DNA of 64,000 bases from Cristatella mucedo (Eukaryota; Bryozoa; Phylactolaemata; Cristatellidae). Both the position numbers and the translations under genes were made by a program. Position 1 is the first letter of the stretch, and every line of letters begins with the position of its first letter. Shown piece after piece: positions 25,988 to 36,940 of this stretch. The DNA is taken from positions 2,592,501-2,656,500 of the forward strand of contig WPIO01000006.1 in assembly GCA_009760855.2 (NCBI GenBank). Direction: 5' to 3'. Below the pieces are notes generated by a model that had not been told where the DNA came from, did no database searches, and was given only the letters and a program-made list of their open reading frames with translations.

Positions 25988-28900
25988 GACTGCCGAGCGG
26001 GTTCTGACACATAGCATTTTGCTGCTAGCAGGCAGCTGCAGTCTGAGTCAGGGTAGGTCCGACCGGCCTGTTCACACTGACTTGACAACACCGATTTCCC
26101 TCTAGGACCAGACGCGGACCGGCACGACGAATTTGCAATCTTCACCGCTCCTGACTGCAGCCAGCCTGAACCTATCGTCACGTGGTCCTGCAGATGCCAT
26201 CCATCGGTCAGGGCAGCTCGGCGCTGCGGTCGTTGCCGTGGCGCGGCCACCGCTGCTGCCTCAGCTCTCCTCAGTTGCTGCCGCAGAGTTTGCTCCACCG
26301 CCATCTTTTGCCGCAAGAGTAGCCGGATGGAGCGGCAGTAGCGACAACGATGGCAGCGGTGGCGGCAGCAGCAGCAACGGTAGCGGCGGCAGTCCTCGGC
26401 TTGGCTCATACACCGACGATGACGTGGCATTGCCAGTCCAACGCAGCGCAGGCGATCGGCCGTCTGGTCAGAGAGGCAACACGAAAGCGCCTGCCCGCCT
26501 CCAGCTGCCACCCAGGGCTGTGGGCCATGATCGGCTGGTGCCTAACATGGCTGCCGCCGCCTTCCTGCCTTCGACCGAGGCTACGGCAGCGGTTGTTGCT
26601 GCGCCGCCGCCGCCGTTAGCGCAGCTCAACCACGGCGGCCGCACGGCACTGCCGGAGCCCGGCTTCGATGGCGAGGCGCTGCGGGCAGTGCTGCCCACTC
26701 CCATGGCCGCGACAGCGACGCAGAGGTTGGATGACGTCGTGACCCTGGGCGATGACGGCGGCGGCGCCCGTTTGCTGCAGCCGACTTCAGCGGCGCCAGC
26801 GAGTTGCCGCGGCGGCGGCGAGCAGCCTGACGGACCGGCCGACGTTGGCTGCAGCTCGACCGTTGCCTCCTGCGGAGGAGGAGGAGCAGGTGAGCGAGCG
26901 CCGCCGCTCACCTGAAGACCGCGAGACCGATGGCGCGCGGTCTGTGGTAGCACTTGTGCCAGCCTAACGGTTAAACCGACTGTTTAACTTACAGTTACAG
27001 TTAGTAGCAGCAGCGTGTTACAGTTAGTAGCAGCAGCGTTAGTTCCCTTGGCGGCAAGCTCGTGCGGCTTAAGTGTCGACAAGCCGAACTGCAGACCGAT
27101 CAAGCGATTGCAGGTCGGCCCTCCCCCCCCCCCCCCCCCCCCGCTTGCTGCCTCGACCTTGATCGAGCCAGACAGAGTGCTCGCGAGGTGCCGCACGAAG
27201 CTACCTACTTGAGCCGCTCTCTCGATCTGTCGCTTGGCTGAGGCAAAGAGCACGAGCGTCCACTGTCAATCGAAATGCAGATCGCCGGTCTCTAATGTGC
27301 TCTGCTGAGGGCTGCGAGTTCGGATGGTGGCTGCCTGCCTGCCAGCCAGGGTAGGCATGCGAAGGCGTGACACAAGCCCGGCAGGTTAAGGGGTGCGCCA
27401 GGCGTCAACGTTAGTTAGGCACTCGCGGAGTTCACGCCTGGGCGATGAACCGTGCGGGTCGCCTTCAGCACCGTTGTCGGACACGATGCAGCTAGCTGCC
27501 TCGAAGGCTGGCGGCTGCAGGGGCAGGGCAGGGCAGGGCGGCGGGCTCTCTTCAGGTCCTGCACGCAAGGTTGCATGCAAGCCGAGTGACATGCAAGGGT
27601 GTCCCCCCCCCAACCCGACTTCACATCGTGTTCGCCCTGTGCATTGCATTTCGGTGGTGGTGCCACCATGATCGCGTGCTGTATCACGCGCCAGCCAATT
27701 CGGGTTTGATCGCGTCTTTTTAGTTGCACTGGGCTCTACAGTCAGAACGGTTATCGCGTCTAGCGTGAGTGCTAGGATTGCTGTCGACGACTTAGTCACA
27801 CCCAATTGGAACAAGGTAAGATGTTATTACTGAGACGTCGATGTGTGCAGAGCAAGCCTAAGCCGACATTACCACCTGTTGAGTGGATGTTGAAGCCCGC
27901 GGTGGGGCTGCATGCTTAACGAAGCATGCTAGTGCGAACCACCACCAGCTCGTTTGCCATTGCAGCCCGTACTGATACATTGTGTTTGAAATGCTAGGTT
28001 TAGGCGTGTGTCCATAAACACTTTTTTTCACAGTAATGCCTTAATGACCTAGAATCGACATGGATTTTTAAGAATGTTTGCAAAGCTAATTTCTAAATTT
28101 TCTTTCATATCCACATCTGCCGACGTTAAAGAATCAGTTCCACATTTCAGACGCAAAGGGGAAATCGCAGGAAATGATATCGTTGTCCTAGAAATGATAT
28201 CAGTGACGGAATCAGACGAGATGAATGAAACTGCAATGACCGCGATGATGGATGGCCATTTGCAGAGCTTCAGGGGCGATCTGCTCGTAGTTCTAGCTGT
28301 GGGCACAAAGAGGTCGTGAGAATGCCATGTTCATTCATAGGTTATAGAATGCTTGGGTGATGTATGTGTGTATTCATGCGCATGCGTTCCCCAGGATGCA
28401 CCTTATTGTGTGGGCTTTCATACCTATCTGTATCGCATGTGTACTTGCATAAATAAGTTAAAGGTTAGCTGGTTTAGCAGCCTCATTTTGTATGGCTGCA
28501 GAAGAGCCTTGACGGCAATCAATCACCACCAGTGGCAGTGGGCAACAAAGGATCGCCCTCTGCAGGCCTGGTATGTGAAGAGCAAGCAACTAACTTACTA
28601 GTTATGGGCAAACCCAGTGTGATTCAGAGATTGGAAAGGTTGACTCTCAAAATTGGCTCTGCCAGCATATCTCCAGTTGAATCAGCTCGAAATCTAGGTG
28701 TCATATTCCAAAGCGACCTCTCGTTAGATGACCATATCAGCTCCACAGTCTAGTCTGCCTACTTTCAGCTTCATAACATTGCTGAAATTCGGGCTTGTTT
28801 AGATAAGGATACCACGTCCAAGTTGGTCCATGCATTCGTGACATCCCGTCTCGACTTCTGCAACTCACTGCTTACTGGCCTACCAGCATGTGCGATCAGG

Positions 28901-31900
28901 CGATTGCAGCTGGTGCAAAACTCTGCAGCTAGGCTTATCTGTCGTGAGCATCGCAGTTGCCACATTACTCCACTTCTCGCTGACCTGCACTGGCTACCAG
29001 TCAAGCAACGGATTGACTTCAAGGTTTTGTTGCTCACTTATAGGTCACTTCATTCTATGGCTCCAGCCTATCTGTCAGATATACTACCCCATCAGGCCAA
29101 GCATCGTACGACTCGCTTTTCGGAATCCAACAGTCTACAAATACCTCGTACAAACCTCAAATCCTTTGGCAACCGTGCATTTAGTTCATGTGCTCCCAAA
29201 GCCTGGAACTCCCTCCTGACTTGCGTCAGAACATCCCCTGACTTGACCACATTTAAAAAGAACTTAAAAACACGCCTATTGAGGACAGCATTTAGTGGGT
29301 CCCTGTGATTCGTCCTTGATGTGATTATGCGTGCTGACATTGTGGATGCTGCCACTAACTACATTTGCATGCTGACCCTGTGCATGTCACCCCTAACCAT
29401 GTTATTCACGTTGTTTGTTTATCAAGAAAAATAATACTCACCGTTCACTTGCATTTCCCATTGCAGCAAATGTAAAGCGCCTAGAGAGAGATTGAGTTCT
29501 CTGAGGGTGCTTTATCAATTGCATTATTACTATTATTATTATTATTATTATTATGCCTGAATTATTTGTTTTATCTTTTTTTGCCTTAGGTCTATAGAAT
29601 GACATCTAACCCACGGGGCTACTGTGTTATCATAAGCAACCGATATTTCTCCGGTCATCTTCGTGAAAGGATTGGAACCGATGTAGACAAAGATAACTTG
29701 TATCGTCTGTTCAGCCAACTTGGCTATATGATCAGCATCAAAGAGAACCTGACAGCGATGGTGAGTGGCAGCATCCGAAATGCGCATCACATTCTACCCA
29801 TCATTTGTGCTCATGCACTCGAGTGCAGAAGCTTTAGCTAGGTTGTCCAAAATGGCCACCTGATCCAAAGTGTTCTGATTCTGTTATAAAAAAAGGTCAC
29901 TGCATCTTGCAGTAATCACACGCTGCTTGCAAACAAGCTTGCTTGATTTTAAGCAAATCTTTAGTGCAAGGATATTAATTTTGGTTGTTCTAAAATGAAA
30001 TCACACAGCCGCAATAAGCTATACCATTATGTGCTGCACAGGCATCGAATGAGCTAAGCATTCACAAACATCTGACCCTATCTTTCTCCAAACGTCCTGC
30101 AAACTTAATCATACTAATAATACCTTTGTTATAGCATGCCCAGAGGACTCAATCTCTTGCTAGGCACTTAGAAATGCCTTTCTTTAGATGTGATTCGACC
30201 CACCCGAGCTCTGAGCCTTTTATCCACTTCACTCCAGAGACACTTAAATAGAAATCAGGTCTGACGAGTGTCTATGGACATCCATTCGGGTAATGGCCCT
30301 AATCTAAATTCAATGTGAAGTGCCTAACATGAGATATAGTTCCCTTTGGTGAGTCGTGAGGACACACTAGGTAAGGCGGTTGCTTTTCGGGACCGAGGTC
30401 GTGGGTTCGAATCCAGTTGAGGGCGATCTTTTATTGCTGCAGCAAGCAGCTGTAAGCTGTAAAGGCTCTTCTGTCGCTATGCAAAAGAGTCTGTTGAATT
30501 ATATACTTGTTTTTGGGTGCTGTCACTGTTATTATAATAATTATTAGTATGTCTATATTAACTTATGTCTATATTAACTTAACGCTGTTCTTTTTAGTTA
30601 GGGGAATCTCTGCCGATAGGCAACCTGACTCTCATGCAGCTGATTAGTGAGATATGGTGGCTGTTTGCTATGCTGGTCAGTTGATCACCGTTCACATAGG
30701 GTTAAGTCTAGTCGAGTTACCTGCCGATGAGGCATGGACGCCGGACCGCGCCATTACTTGTCTGCAAGAGACTTGATCTTCGTTGAACTAGATAATAGCT
30801 CAGACGCTATGACGATCGCCGAGCTCGAGACCGATGCCCAGTCTGCTGTCAATTAGCACGTGAGAGAGAGAGAGAGAGAGGGCGAGATAGCAATGTCAAT
30901 TAGCACGTGACTGAGACTCGTCTGTGCCGTAGTCTTCATGAGATGGCATATTACGCTAACGGCAGCAGCAGCTGCGCCTGTGCAGTGTTGCCGCTCTGGC
31001 TTAGCGGCAGCCGGTTTTTCCCGCATTCCTGGCATCGCTCGAGTGTGGCTCGGCAGCTGCGTGTGGCCCGACTCGGCCTCTGCGCCAGCCCGGCCCCCGA
31101 ACAGGCTGATTCGGCTCGCGGCCGATGTGAAGCTGCATTTCAGCCGCTGCCTCGATGCCAGGCTGCCGGCGCGCACGCGGCTGCGGCTGCCACGACGTCG
31201 TCCTCTCGAGTCGGGCTTTCTCACCATTCGTCCGCACGTCGCCCGCCAGGAGATTCTGATCACGCTCCGCGACTTTGCGCTGCTGGACAACCACCACTCG
31301 GTGGACAGCTGCGCCGTGGCGCTGCTCACGCACGGCCTCGACGGCCAGGTGTACGGTTGCGACTGCCGGCTCGTCGACCTCAGCGAGGCGTTCTCCTTCT
31401 TCGACGGCCATCACTGTCCGGCGCTGAAAGGCAAGCCCAAGATCATGGTCGTGCAGGCGTGCAGGGGAGGTAAGGCACGCTTCCGGCGCCGCTAGCCGGC
31501 CCCGCCCCCGCAGTGGGCAGCCGCCGGCATCGGCCGCTGCCAGTTGCCGCACCGCTGCCTCTCCGTGGCTCCGGAAGTGGCCCCCGGGCTGCTGCCGACG
31601 ACCGACGAGGCTCACTGCTAGCTCCTCTTCTCTCTCGCGCGGCGGCTGCAGAGAGATACGACGTCGGATTCGAGACGACCGATTCGCCTGGCTCGGAGCT
31701 GCGCGGCAGCGGCCACCAGGGCTGCGATGCCGCCGCCTCGTCCTCCTCGCCGCTGGCCCTCGGCCAGTCAGCAGCCGACGACGACGACGAGAGCTGGACG
31801 AAGAAGCTGCCCAGCTGCTCGGATTTTCTCATAGCCTACGCGACTATACCCGGTATGGTGACGTCGAATAAGTGTTAGAAGGGCTTATATCATGTGCACG

Positions 31901-33584
31901 CGTCTCATAGTGCTCGATGAGCATCAGTTTATCTCCTCTCCGTCGCATGCTTTGCCGGGGGCTTTTTCTGCTTTGTCAGTGTGAGCTGATCCTGTGGCAG
32001 TTGCATAAGGAACCTTCTTACTTAGATGATGCGGTGTGAGCGTTTTCAATCGGTCGCAGATATGGATGAATCGTCGTGGGAGTTTTTCAAAACAAAGTAT
32101 TTTCAAATTGAAATATGTTCGTATCAGTCTCATTTCGTGCAACAGTGCTGGCCCGAAAAATCCATGCAATCCGGGGTTCAAGATTAAACTCAGATACATG
32201 TATTTCAGTCTTTCGCGAACTGGAGGCCAACAAAATATTACCAGAGCGTAGGACTTGCATGGGTTAACAATATTTGTAAAAGGAAATCGTGCATGCTACC
32301 TACTTGTTTTTCCAAGCAGGTGCAAAAATGGGCTCAATGACCCGGTTTTGCAGTATTCGGGGCAATTTTAGTCCGCCGACATAGTCACCATTCGTGACGG
32401 TTATTATTGTCTAGTTCCACCAGAGCACACCAGAGTGAGATGTATTAGATGTATTCAGTATCATCTTTTCTAATAATGTATCTCAGAAGCCATCTTGGGC
32501 ACTTTTTTTTTTTATTCAGTATCATCCTCTCTAAAAATCTATCTCAGAAACCACTTTGAGCAATCATCAATAGTTTGAAGAGTGCTAATTTGAGCATACA
32601 CATCGCCAGACTTGATCCGGTTCGAAGAGATGCAAGAAATCGACAATGCGGGCGAAAAGGAAAAACCATCGAACAGCATTTTCTGAATAACATGGAACAA
32701 AAGATTGTTTTAAGTTATTTCCAAAGTTTTAACTCGTAAATTGCCAAATGCACGCACTAGATCAAACTACCTTCTCACAATTTCAGTGAAAACTTTTTCA
32801 ACGCATGCGGCTCAGCATGGTTTTTAGCCTTTCACGTGTTTGCCAAGACTTCTAAAGGAGTTTTATGCTGTTCTACTGGTCTTTTTTTACCGTCGTCGAA
32901 ATGCACTTTCTTGAGGTGTATACCTGGCACATGCAAAAATTCTCAAGTCGCCATATTCGATTGGGCTGCCAAAAATCATCCTTCGAAAACCGCGACTGCT
33001 GTTAAATGCATCCACCTGAAACCACCAAACAAGTTAATTTTGCATGTTTTTTGCATCTTTTGTTAACCAAGGTGGCAGCAGGCAAAATTTGGTAGATTTA
33101 TGGTTCTCATGTTATTTTTTATCTTGCAGTATCAATTTTTGTCGTAGCTGTAAAACTCGGCAAAGTTTCAGGTATTTGTTAATTCGTAGGGTGCCTGAAT
33201 TTTTCAGTCCAGCACTGTACATGCTTATGCTGATCTACTTCTGCTTGGGACTGTCAGCTCTTGTTGGTCTCTAGCTTGTACTTACTAATAGCCTCATAAT
33301 AGCATCATATATTTATGTTCCCGAACGGTTCTTCTTTAGGTCACGTGTCATGGCGAAACTCAGAGGAAGGTAGTTGGTTTGTGAAAGCATTCTGTGAGGT
33401 CTTCAGCAGAAATGCTCATCATGACGATGCTACGTCGATGCTCGTGGAAGTAAATGACAAAGTGGCCACTGCCTACGAGTCAGCCACTGGGCACAAGCAG
33501 ATGCCGGCACCGGTTGTACTCCTCCGCAAGAAGCTCTATTTCTACCCACCGCTCATTTCACCCAGTATGCTCACACCTCGATGA
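23555..33584 (+). CDS. CARD-containing initiator caspase, caspase-2-like
   Basis: Cysteine protease of the apoptosis pathway that cuts after Asp and is normally activated by CARD-mediated dimerisation. Exons: 23555-23686, 23944-24159, 26106-26889, 27742-27815, 29590-29760, 31250-31469, 31652-31852, 33340-33584. All phases agree and give 680 residues. The CARD (about 1-105) begins MNSLDREVLRKHRVYLVKEL. A low-complexity Gly/Ser/Ala/Pro linker fills about 117-380. p20 starts near 403 (VYRMTSNPRGYCVIISN) and has His487 in LLTHGLDG and Cys530 in QACRGE. The S1-pocket residues Arg429, Gln528 and Arg605 (SWRN) are present. An acidic intersubunit linker (534-583) precedes p10. QACRG rather than QACGG argues against caspase-9. 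At 680 residues it is well above the roughly 430-450 usual for caspase-2, because of the linker. I chose the first ATG that leads into the CARD helix. Confidence 0.93.
23944..24159 (+). CDS. Caspase exon 2 (CARD, second half)
   Basis: 72 codons, phase 0 to 0. The acceptor is CTCTCTCGCAG and the donor CGG|GTACGC. It encodes LLSDLPRRGPKAFAKFLECL, the second half of the CARD, with the RG-P-AF motif typical of caspase-2/9 CARDs. Confidence 0.92.
24225..24740 (-). mobile_element. Degenerate LINE family A relative in caspase intron 2
   Basis: The tail (CTTAGAGAACTTTTG), 3' UTR words and coding part (AAAAGTGAGTGGCAGGACCT, GATGGGAGCCGGTGCAG) line up with family A on the minus strand but are strongly diverged. 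Confidence 0.6.
24741..25655. other. Caspase intron 2, unassigned
   Basis: Intronic sequence with no recognised repeat or exon. Confidence 0.4.
25660..25800 (+). mobile_element. LINE tail remnant in caspase intron 2
   Basis: CTGAAACTGTGCATGCTG and ATAGAAAGAGATTTAGTTCT match the plus-strand 3' tail of the family A group. Confidence 0.55.
25911..25984. repeat. (CT)n microsatellite
   Basis: Pure CT run in caspase intron 2, 120 bp before exon 3. Confidence 0.95.
26106..26889 (+). CDS. Caspase exon 3 (long low-complexity linker)
   Basis: 784 nt, phase 0 in and phase 1 out. The acceptor is TTTCCCTCTAG and the donor GCAG|GTGAGC. It encodes about 261 residues rich in Ala, Gly, Pro, Ser and Asp (for example SGSSDNDGSGGGSSSNGSGG). 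No folded domain is recognised. Skipping it alone would shift the frame of exon 4. Asp-rich spots (YTDDDVALP, TLGDDGG) could be cleavage sites, but this is conjecture. Confidence 0.8.
26995..27740. other. Caspase intron 3, GC-rich
   Basis: Holds a C-run of about 20 at 27122-27142, a short duplication of GTTACAGTTAGTAGCAGCAG at 26992-27036 and a second C-run near 27603. The open frames here on both strands are not supported by phase. Confidence 0.5.
27742..27815 (+). CDS. Caspase exon 4 (lead-in to p20)
   Basis: 74 nt, phase 1 in and phase 0 out. The acceptor is GGGCTCTACAG and the donor AAG|GTAAGA. It encodes VRTVIASSVSARI... ending DLVTPNWNK, which runs directly into VYRMTSNPRG of exon 5. 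Confidence 0.85.
27816..28490. other. Caspase intron 4, first part
   Basis: Contains an 81-codon open frame (28074-28319) that cannot be spliced in, because exon 4 ends and exon 5 begins in phase 0. No repeat was recognised. Confidence 0.45.
28494..28587 (-). mobile_element. Truncated family 2 SINE
   Basis: GCAGAAGAGCCTTGACGGC, then AAAGGATCGCCCTCTGCAG, match the SINE body on the minus strand. The tRNA head is cut off by the LINE that begins at 28588. Confidence 0.6.
28588..29555 (+). mobile_element. LINE family A copy in caspase intron 4
   Basis: Encodes the region after the RT catalytic motif: [18 protein letters not shown] (followed by one TAG), [20 protein letters not shown], the [19 protein letters not shown] block and PKAWNSL. 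Then come the 3' UTR and (ATT)n at 29523-29555. It is 5' truncated and ends 35 bp before exon 5. Confidence 0.9.
29590..29760 (+). CDS. Caspase exon 5 (p20, first part)
   Basis: 57 codons, phase 0 to 0. The acceptor is TTGCCTTAG and the donor ATG|GTGAGT. It encodes the first strand of p20 and the S1-pocket Arg in RERIGTDVD. Confidence 0.95.
29761..30104. other. Caspase intron 5, first part
   Basis: No repeat or exon was recognised. Confidence 0.4.
30105..30190 (-). mobile_element. LINE family A tail remnant
   Basis: ACTAATAATACCTTTGTTAT, then CAGAGGACTCAATCTCTTGC, a short minus-strand 3' tail. Confidence 0.55.
30343..30505 (+). mobile_element. tRNA-derived SINE (family 2)
   Basis: tRNA-like head with A-box TAGGTAAGGCGGTTGC and B-box GGGTTCGAATCC, then GGGCGATCTTTTATTGC, and a body ending GGCTCTTCTGTCGCTATGC. 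It sits in caspase intron 5. Confidence 0.8.
30506..31249. other. Caspase intron 5, last part
   Basis: Includes an AT-rich segment, a short (GA)n run at 30863-30880 with the flanking words TCAATTAGCACGTGA repeated on both sides (30849 and 30896), and a GC-rich stretch that is open in several frames just before exon 6. Phase excludes coding upstream of the acceptor at 31249 in this transcript. Confidence 0.45.
31250..31469 (+). CDS. Caspase exon 6 (catalytic p20)
   Basis: 220 nt, phase 0 in and phase 1 out. The acceptor is GCCCGCCAG and the donor GGAG|GTAAGG. It carries the catalytic His (ALLTHGLDG) and Cys (QACRG). Confidence 0.95.
31652..31852 (+). CDS. Caspase exon 7 (intersubunit linker and p10 start)
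   Basis: 201 nt, phase 1 to 1. The acceptor is GCGGCTGCAG and the donor CCCG|GTATGG. It encodes the acidic linker with DDDDE and the start of p10 (LPSCSDFLIAYATIPG). An alternative AG two bases on (GAG) would break the frame. Confidence 0.92.
31853..32142. other. Caspase intron 7, first part
   Basis: No repeat or exon was recognised. Confidence 0.4.
32143..33217 (+). mobile_element. 1.1 kb terminal-inverted-repeat element, copy 2
   Basis: CAGTGCTGGCCCGAAAAATC at the left, and TTTTTCAGTCCAGCACTG at the right, are inverted repeats with about 16-17 matching positions. The body matches 21787-22912 with many substitutions and small indels. It lies wholly inside caspase intron 7. No clear target-site duplication is visible. 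Confidence 0.75.
33340..33584 (+). CDS. Caspase exon 8 (p10)
   Basis: 245 nt ending in TGA. The acceptor is GTTCTTCTTTAG, phase 1 in. It encodes GHVSWRNSEEGSWFVKAFCE and the C-terminal LLRKKLYFYPP strand typical of p10. Confidence 0.95.
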
Positions 33585-34350
33585 TGTGCTATGCACGGTG
33601 CAGCGATGATGCTGCCCTTCTGCTGCATGTAGGATGGCTCAATGAGGTGCATCGGCCACCTCCTTCCAGCACTATGCACCCTTCTAGCAGATGTGATTGG
33701 TTTGCTATTCATTTGGACGGGTAGAACTCTTTTTATTTTGTTATAATCGCCGACGTGGTGCTTGCTGCATGGACTTCCTGCACCTGGGTATCGACGATGC
33801 GAATTTTAAGGCTCAATCGACAGCATTCTGCCTTGAGTTGGGTGCAAAATTTGGATTGCCTCACAGTCCTCATATCTTTTCTTATATATTTTGAGAATCG
33901 TCGGCCTTGTTCTGTTTGGACTACCTACACCACGGTTTTGACTACTACGTGAAAGGCAGATTTGTATGCCAGCAGTGCGCCTCGAGCTTGGGTGCAAGAT
34001 GCTGAATAATTGACAATGGCCCCCGTGCGGTCCGAGTTGTCGTAACCGACTGGCTGGTTTATTCCTAAAGCTGGTGACATCCTTTCACAGCTGTTACCCA
34101 ACGAGGTGATCCGACATTTTTGGCTAAGCCGGCGTGTTGATAGTTTTGATCAACTCTGGGGTGGTCTCGTGCAGCAATTGGTAACGTTTTTAAGGGTGTG
34201 AGACTTAAATCTAACTCCTTAAGTCACCACCTGCTCTGGGCGATATATGTGATAGCATTTTTTTAAACTTGCTTATATTTTTAAGTCATTATCTTGTATA
34301 TAGATACAATTTGTGGAGATTACTTGTTCGAAGCAAGCTCATTGAATAAA
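33585..34350 (+). other. Probable caspase 3' UTR with AATAAA
   Basis: No repeat and no other exon is seen. The first clear polyadenylation signal, AATAAA, is at 34345-34350, about 760 bp after the stop codon. The assignment is an inference. Confidence 0.4.
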
Positions 34351-34464
34351 TAACTTCAAACCATGTTGGTCATTATTGCACGATTGTCAGCTGCTGTGTT
34401 ATGGCGTTTCATTGCTTGCTACAAAAACATGAAAAGCATATGACTATGGATCCGTGTCTTCGCC

Positions 34465-34600
34465 CAGGAGGTAAGGTGCTTGCTCTTCACGGCCGAGGTC
34501 GTGGGTTTGAGGCCGTCAGTGGGCGATCGCGTATTGCTCTCTGCAAGCCTTGGTGATAGCCGTTTAGGCTCTTTTGGACCTATACTATGAGGATTTTATA
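34465..34600 (+). mobile_element. tRNA-derived SINE (family 2), first of a pair
   Basis: AGGAGGTAAGGTGCTTGC, then GAGGTCGTGGGTTTGAGGC, then GTGGGCGATC and a diverged body ending in ATCAGCTAGC. It is followed directly by another copy. Confidence 0.7.
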
Positions 34601-34602
34601 TC

Positions 34603-34790
34603 AGCTAGCCTCCTTGCCCCCGGGTCTTAGCACAAGGAAAAGGTGCTCGAGTTTTGCGACCCAGGTAGTGGGTTCGAACCCAGCAGTGGGCGATCCTTTA
34701 TTGCCCATCGCAAATGGTGGTAATAGCCTGTACGGCCCTTCTGCCGCTATGCAAATGAGGCTGTCGAATCAGCTAGCTTAAAATTATGGA
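34603..34790 (+). mobile_element. tRNA-derived SINE (family 2), second of a pair
   Basis: B-box GTGGGTTCGAACCC, then GTGGGCGATCCTTTATTGC, body and end AATCAGCTAGC. Head-to-tail with the preceding copy. Confidence 0.75.
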
Positions 34791-35525
34791 ACATCTGCCT
34801 ACGAGAGAGAAAGACTGGCAGCAGCCTATGTAGCAGCAGGCAGCATTAAGAGAGGCCTTGCTGAAGGTGCCCGTGAGGCCCGCTGGGCTTTTTTCTGAGT
34901 TAATGCCAAACTTAGGACGAGGTAAATCGAAATCGAGTTTTGTCGACTGTCCTCAACTGAGCTAGCTTATCTCGGTATACCAGGCTACTTCAATTTTCTT
35001 TAGTGGCTGATAAGATCCTCAAGGTCCGTCCGTCTCTGGTCACTTTTAAGTTCTCTGACGGACGACAGTTCGTCGCCGCATGGGCAATATTCCACGCGTC
35101 GGGGATGATCAGTACAGCTGAATGCCGTCGGCTCAAAGGTCATGACGGCGTTGGATTGACATGGCTCGAGTGGCTCTGGTTGGACAGGGCAGTGGTTAAG
35201 GACCAATCCTTTCACACCAAATGAAGCCGGCGGTGGGACCCAGTATACTGAAGCCCATTTGTTGGTTGGCCTGTTGGAACCTCGCCACAGCACCAAGTGC
35301 ACTGGGCAAGGTCGGGCAGGCATGGTTCAAGACAGTGTGATAATAAGCTACAGTCTTTAGTACACCTGGTACGATTTGACCACTTGTTTAGCCGCTTGGC
35401 CGATTATTATCGTACACATATGGCGGATACAGTAAATCGCTGTTGTCGTAGTCTAGATTCGAGCTTTTGTAGCATCGACACTTAGTCACGGGAAACGGAA
35501 TGACTTACTCACGGATAGGCTGCCG
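34791..35525. other. No gene recognised
   Basis: The frames on both strands at 35000-35320 show no domain. Confidence 0.4.
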
Positions 35526-35529
35526 GTGG

Positions 35530-36940
35530 CTTATAATAATAATGATAATAATGCACTTAATAAAGCACCCTTAGAGAACTCAATCTCTTTCTAGGCGCTT
35601 TACATTTGCTGCAAGGAGAAATGCAATTGAATGGTGAGTATTATCATGCTTGATAAACAAACAACATGAATAACACGGTTAGGATTGACATGCACAGGGT
35701 CAGCATGCAAATGTGGTTAGTGGCAGCATGCACAGTGTCAGCACGCATAATCACATGAAGGACGAATCACAGGGACCCACTAAATGCTGTCCTAAATAGG
35801 TGTGTTTTTAAGTTCTTTTTAAATGTGGTCAAGTCAGGGGATGTTCTGACGCCGGTCGGGAGGGATTTGGGAGCATACGAACTAAATGCACGGTCTCCAA
35901 AGTATTTGAGGTTTGTACGAGGTATTTATAGTTGGATTCCGAAAAGCGGGTGGTACGATGCTTGGCCTAATGGGGGAGTATATCGGAGAGATAGGCTGGA
36001 GCAAAAGAATGAGGGGACCTAAAAGTGAGCAACAAAACCTTGAAGTCAATCCGTTGCTTGACTGGTAGCCAGTGCAGGTCAGCGGGAAGTGGTGTAATGT
36101 GGCAACTGCGATGCTCACGACAGACAAGCCTAGCTGCAGAGTTTTGCACCAGCTGCAATCGCCTGATCGCACATTCTGGTAGGCCAGTAAGCAGTGAGTT
36201 GCAGAAATCGAGACGGGATGTCACGAATGCATGGACCAACTTGGACGTGGTATCCTTATCTAAACAAGCCCGAATTTTAGCAATGTTATGAAGCTGAAAA
36301 TAGGTGGATTTGACTGTAGAGCTGATATAGTCGTCTAACGAGAGGTCGCTTTGGAATATGACACCTAGATTTCGAGCTGATTCAACAGGTGATATGCTGG
36401 CAGAGCCAATTTGAGCGCCAGCCTTTCCAATTTGTGAATCGCATTGGGTTTGCCTATAACTAGTAAGTTAGTTTTATAATTGTTTGGTTTTAGAGAATTT
36501 TCTGCCATCCATGTCCGGATGTCATCAAAACATGCAGCAAGTGAATTGAGAGAATTTGAGGTGCTCGAAGGCTGGGAGGGATCAAAGCAAAGGTACAAAT
36601 GAATGTCATCCGCATAGAATTAAAGCCTAGATTGCGCTTGGCAATCACAGCAGCAAGCGGGAGAGTATAAACTGTGAAAAGAACCGGACCTACCACGGAG
36701 CCCTGAGGTACCCCATATTTCAGAGGTACCTCAGATGATCTTTGTCCATTCACGTCAATACTCTGGAGTCTCCCACTGAGATAGGACCTGAACCACTGCA
36801 GAGCAGTGCCAGTGATGCCCAGGTGAGATGAGAGGCACTCTAGAAGAACTTTGTGATCGATGGCATCGAAAACTGCCGAAAGATCGAGCAAAACAAGCAG
36901 AGACACTAAACGAAAGTGGACCGTTAGAAGCGTGGCGGCA
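35530..36940 (-). mobile_element. LINE family A copy with RT palm
   Basis: The minus strand encodes LLVLLDLSAVFDAIDHKVLL, QWFRSYLSGRLQSIDV and [20 protein letters not shown]. The frame is lost near the catalytic YADD region (the box reads NSMRMTF in the shifted frame), then regained through the C-terminal block. The 3' UTR and AAT-rich tail end at 35534. Dead copy. Confidence 0.88.

Noticed and set aside
28074-28319. 81-codon frame in caspase intron 4 as an extra exon
   Set aside because: Exon 4 ends and exon 5 begins in phase 0 and the protein is continuous across them (NWNK-VYRMTSNPRG). No acceptor and donor pair in this frame fits.
30343-30430. tRNA gene
   Set aside because: A- and B-box-like sequences are present, but the cloverleaf is not intact and the same unit with a long body recurs many times, so it is a SINE head.
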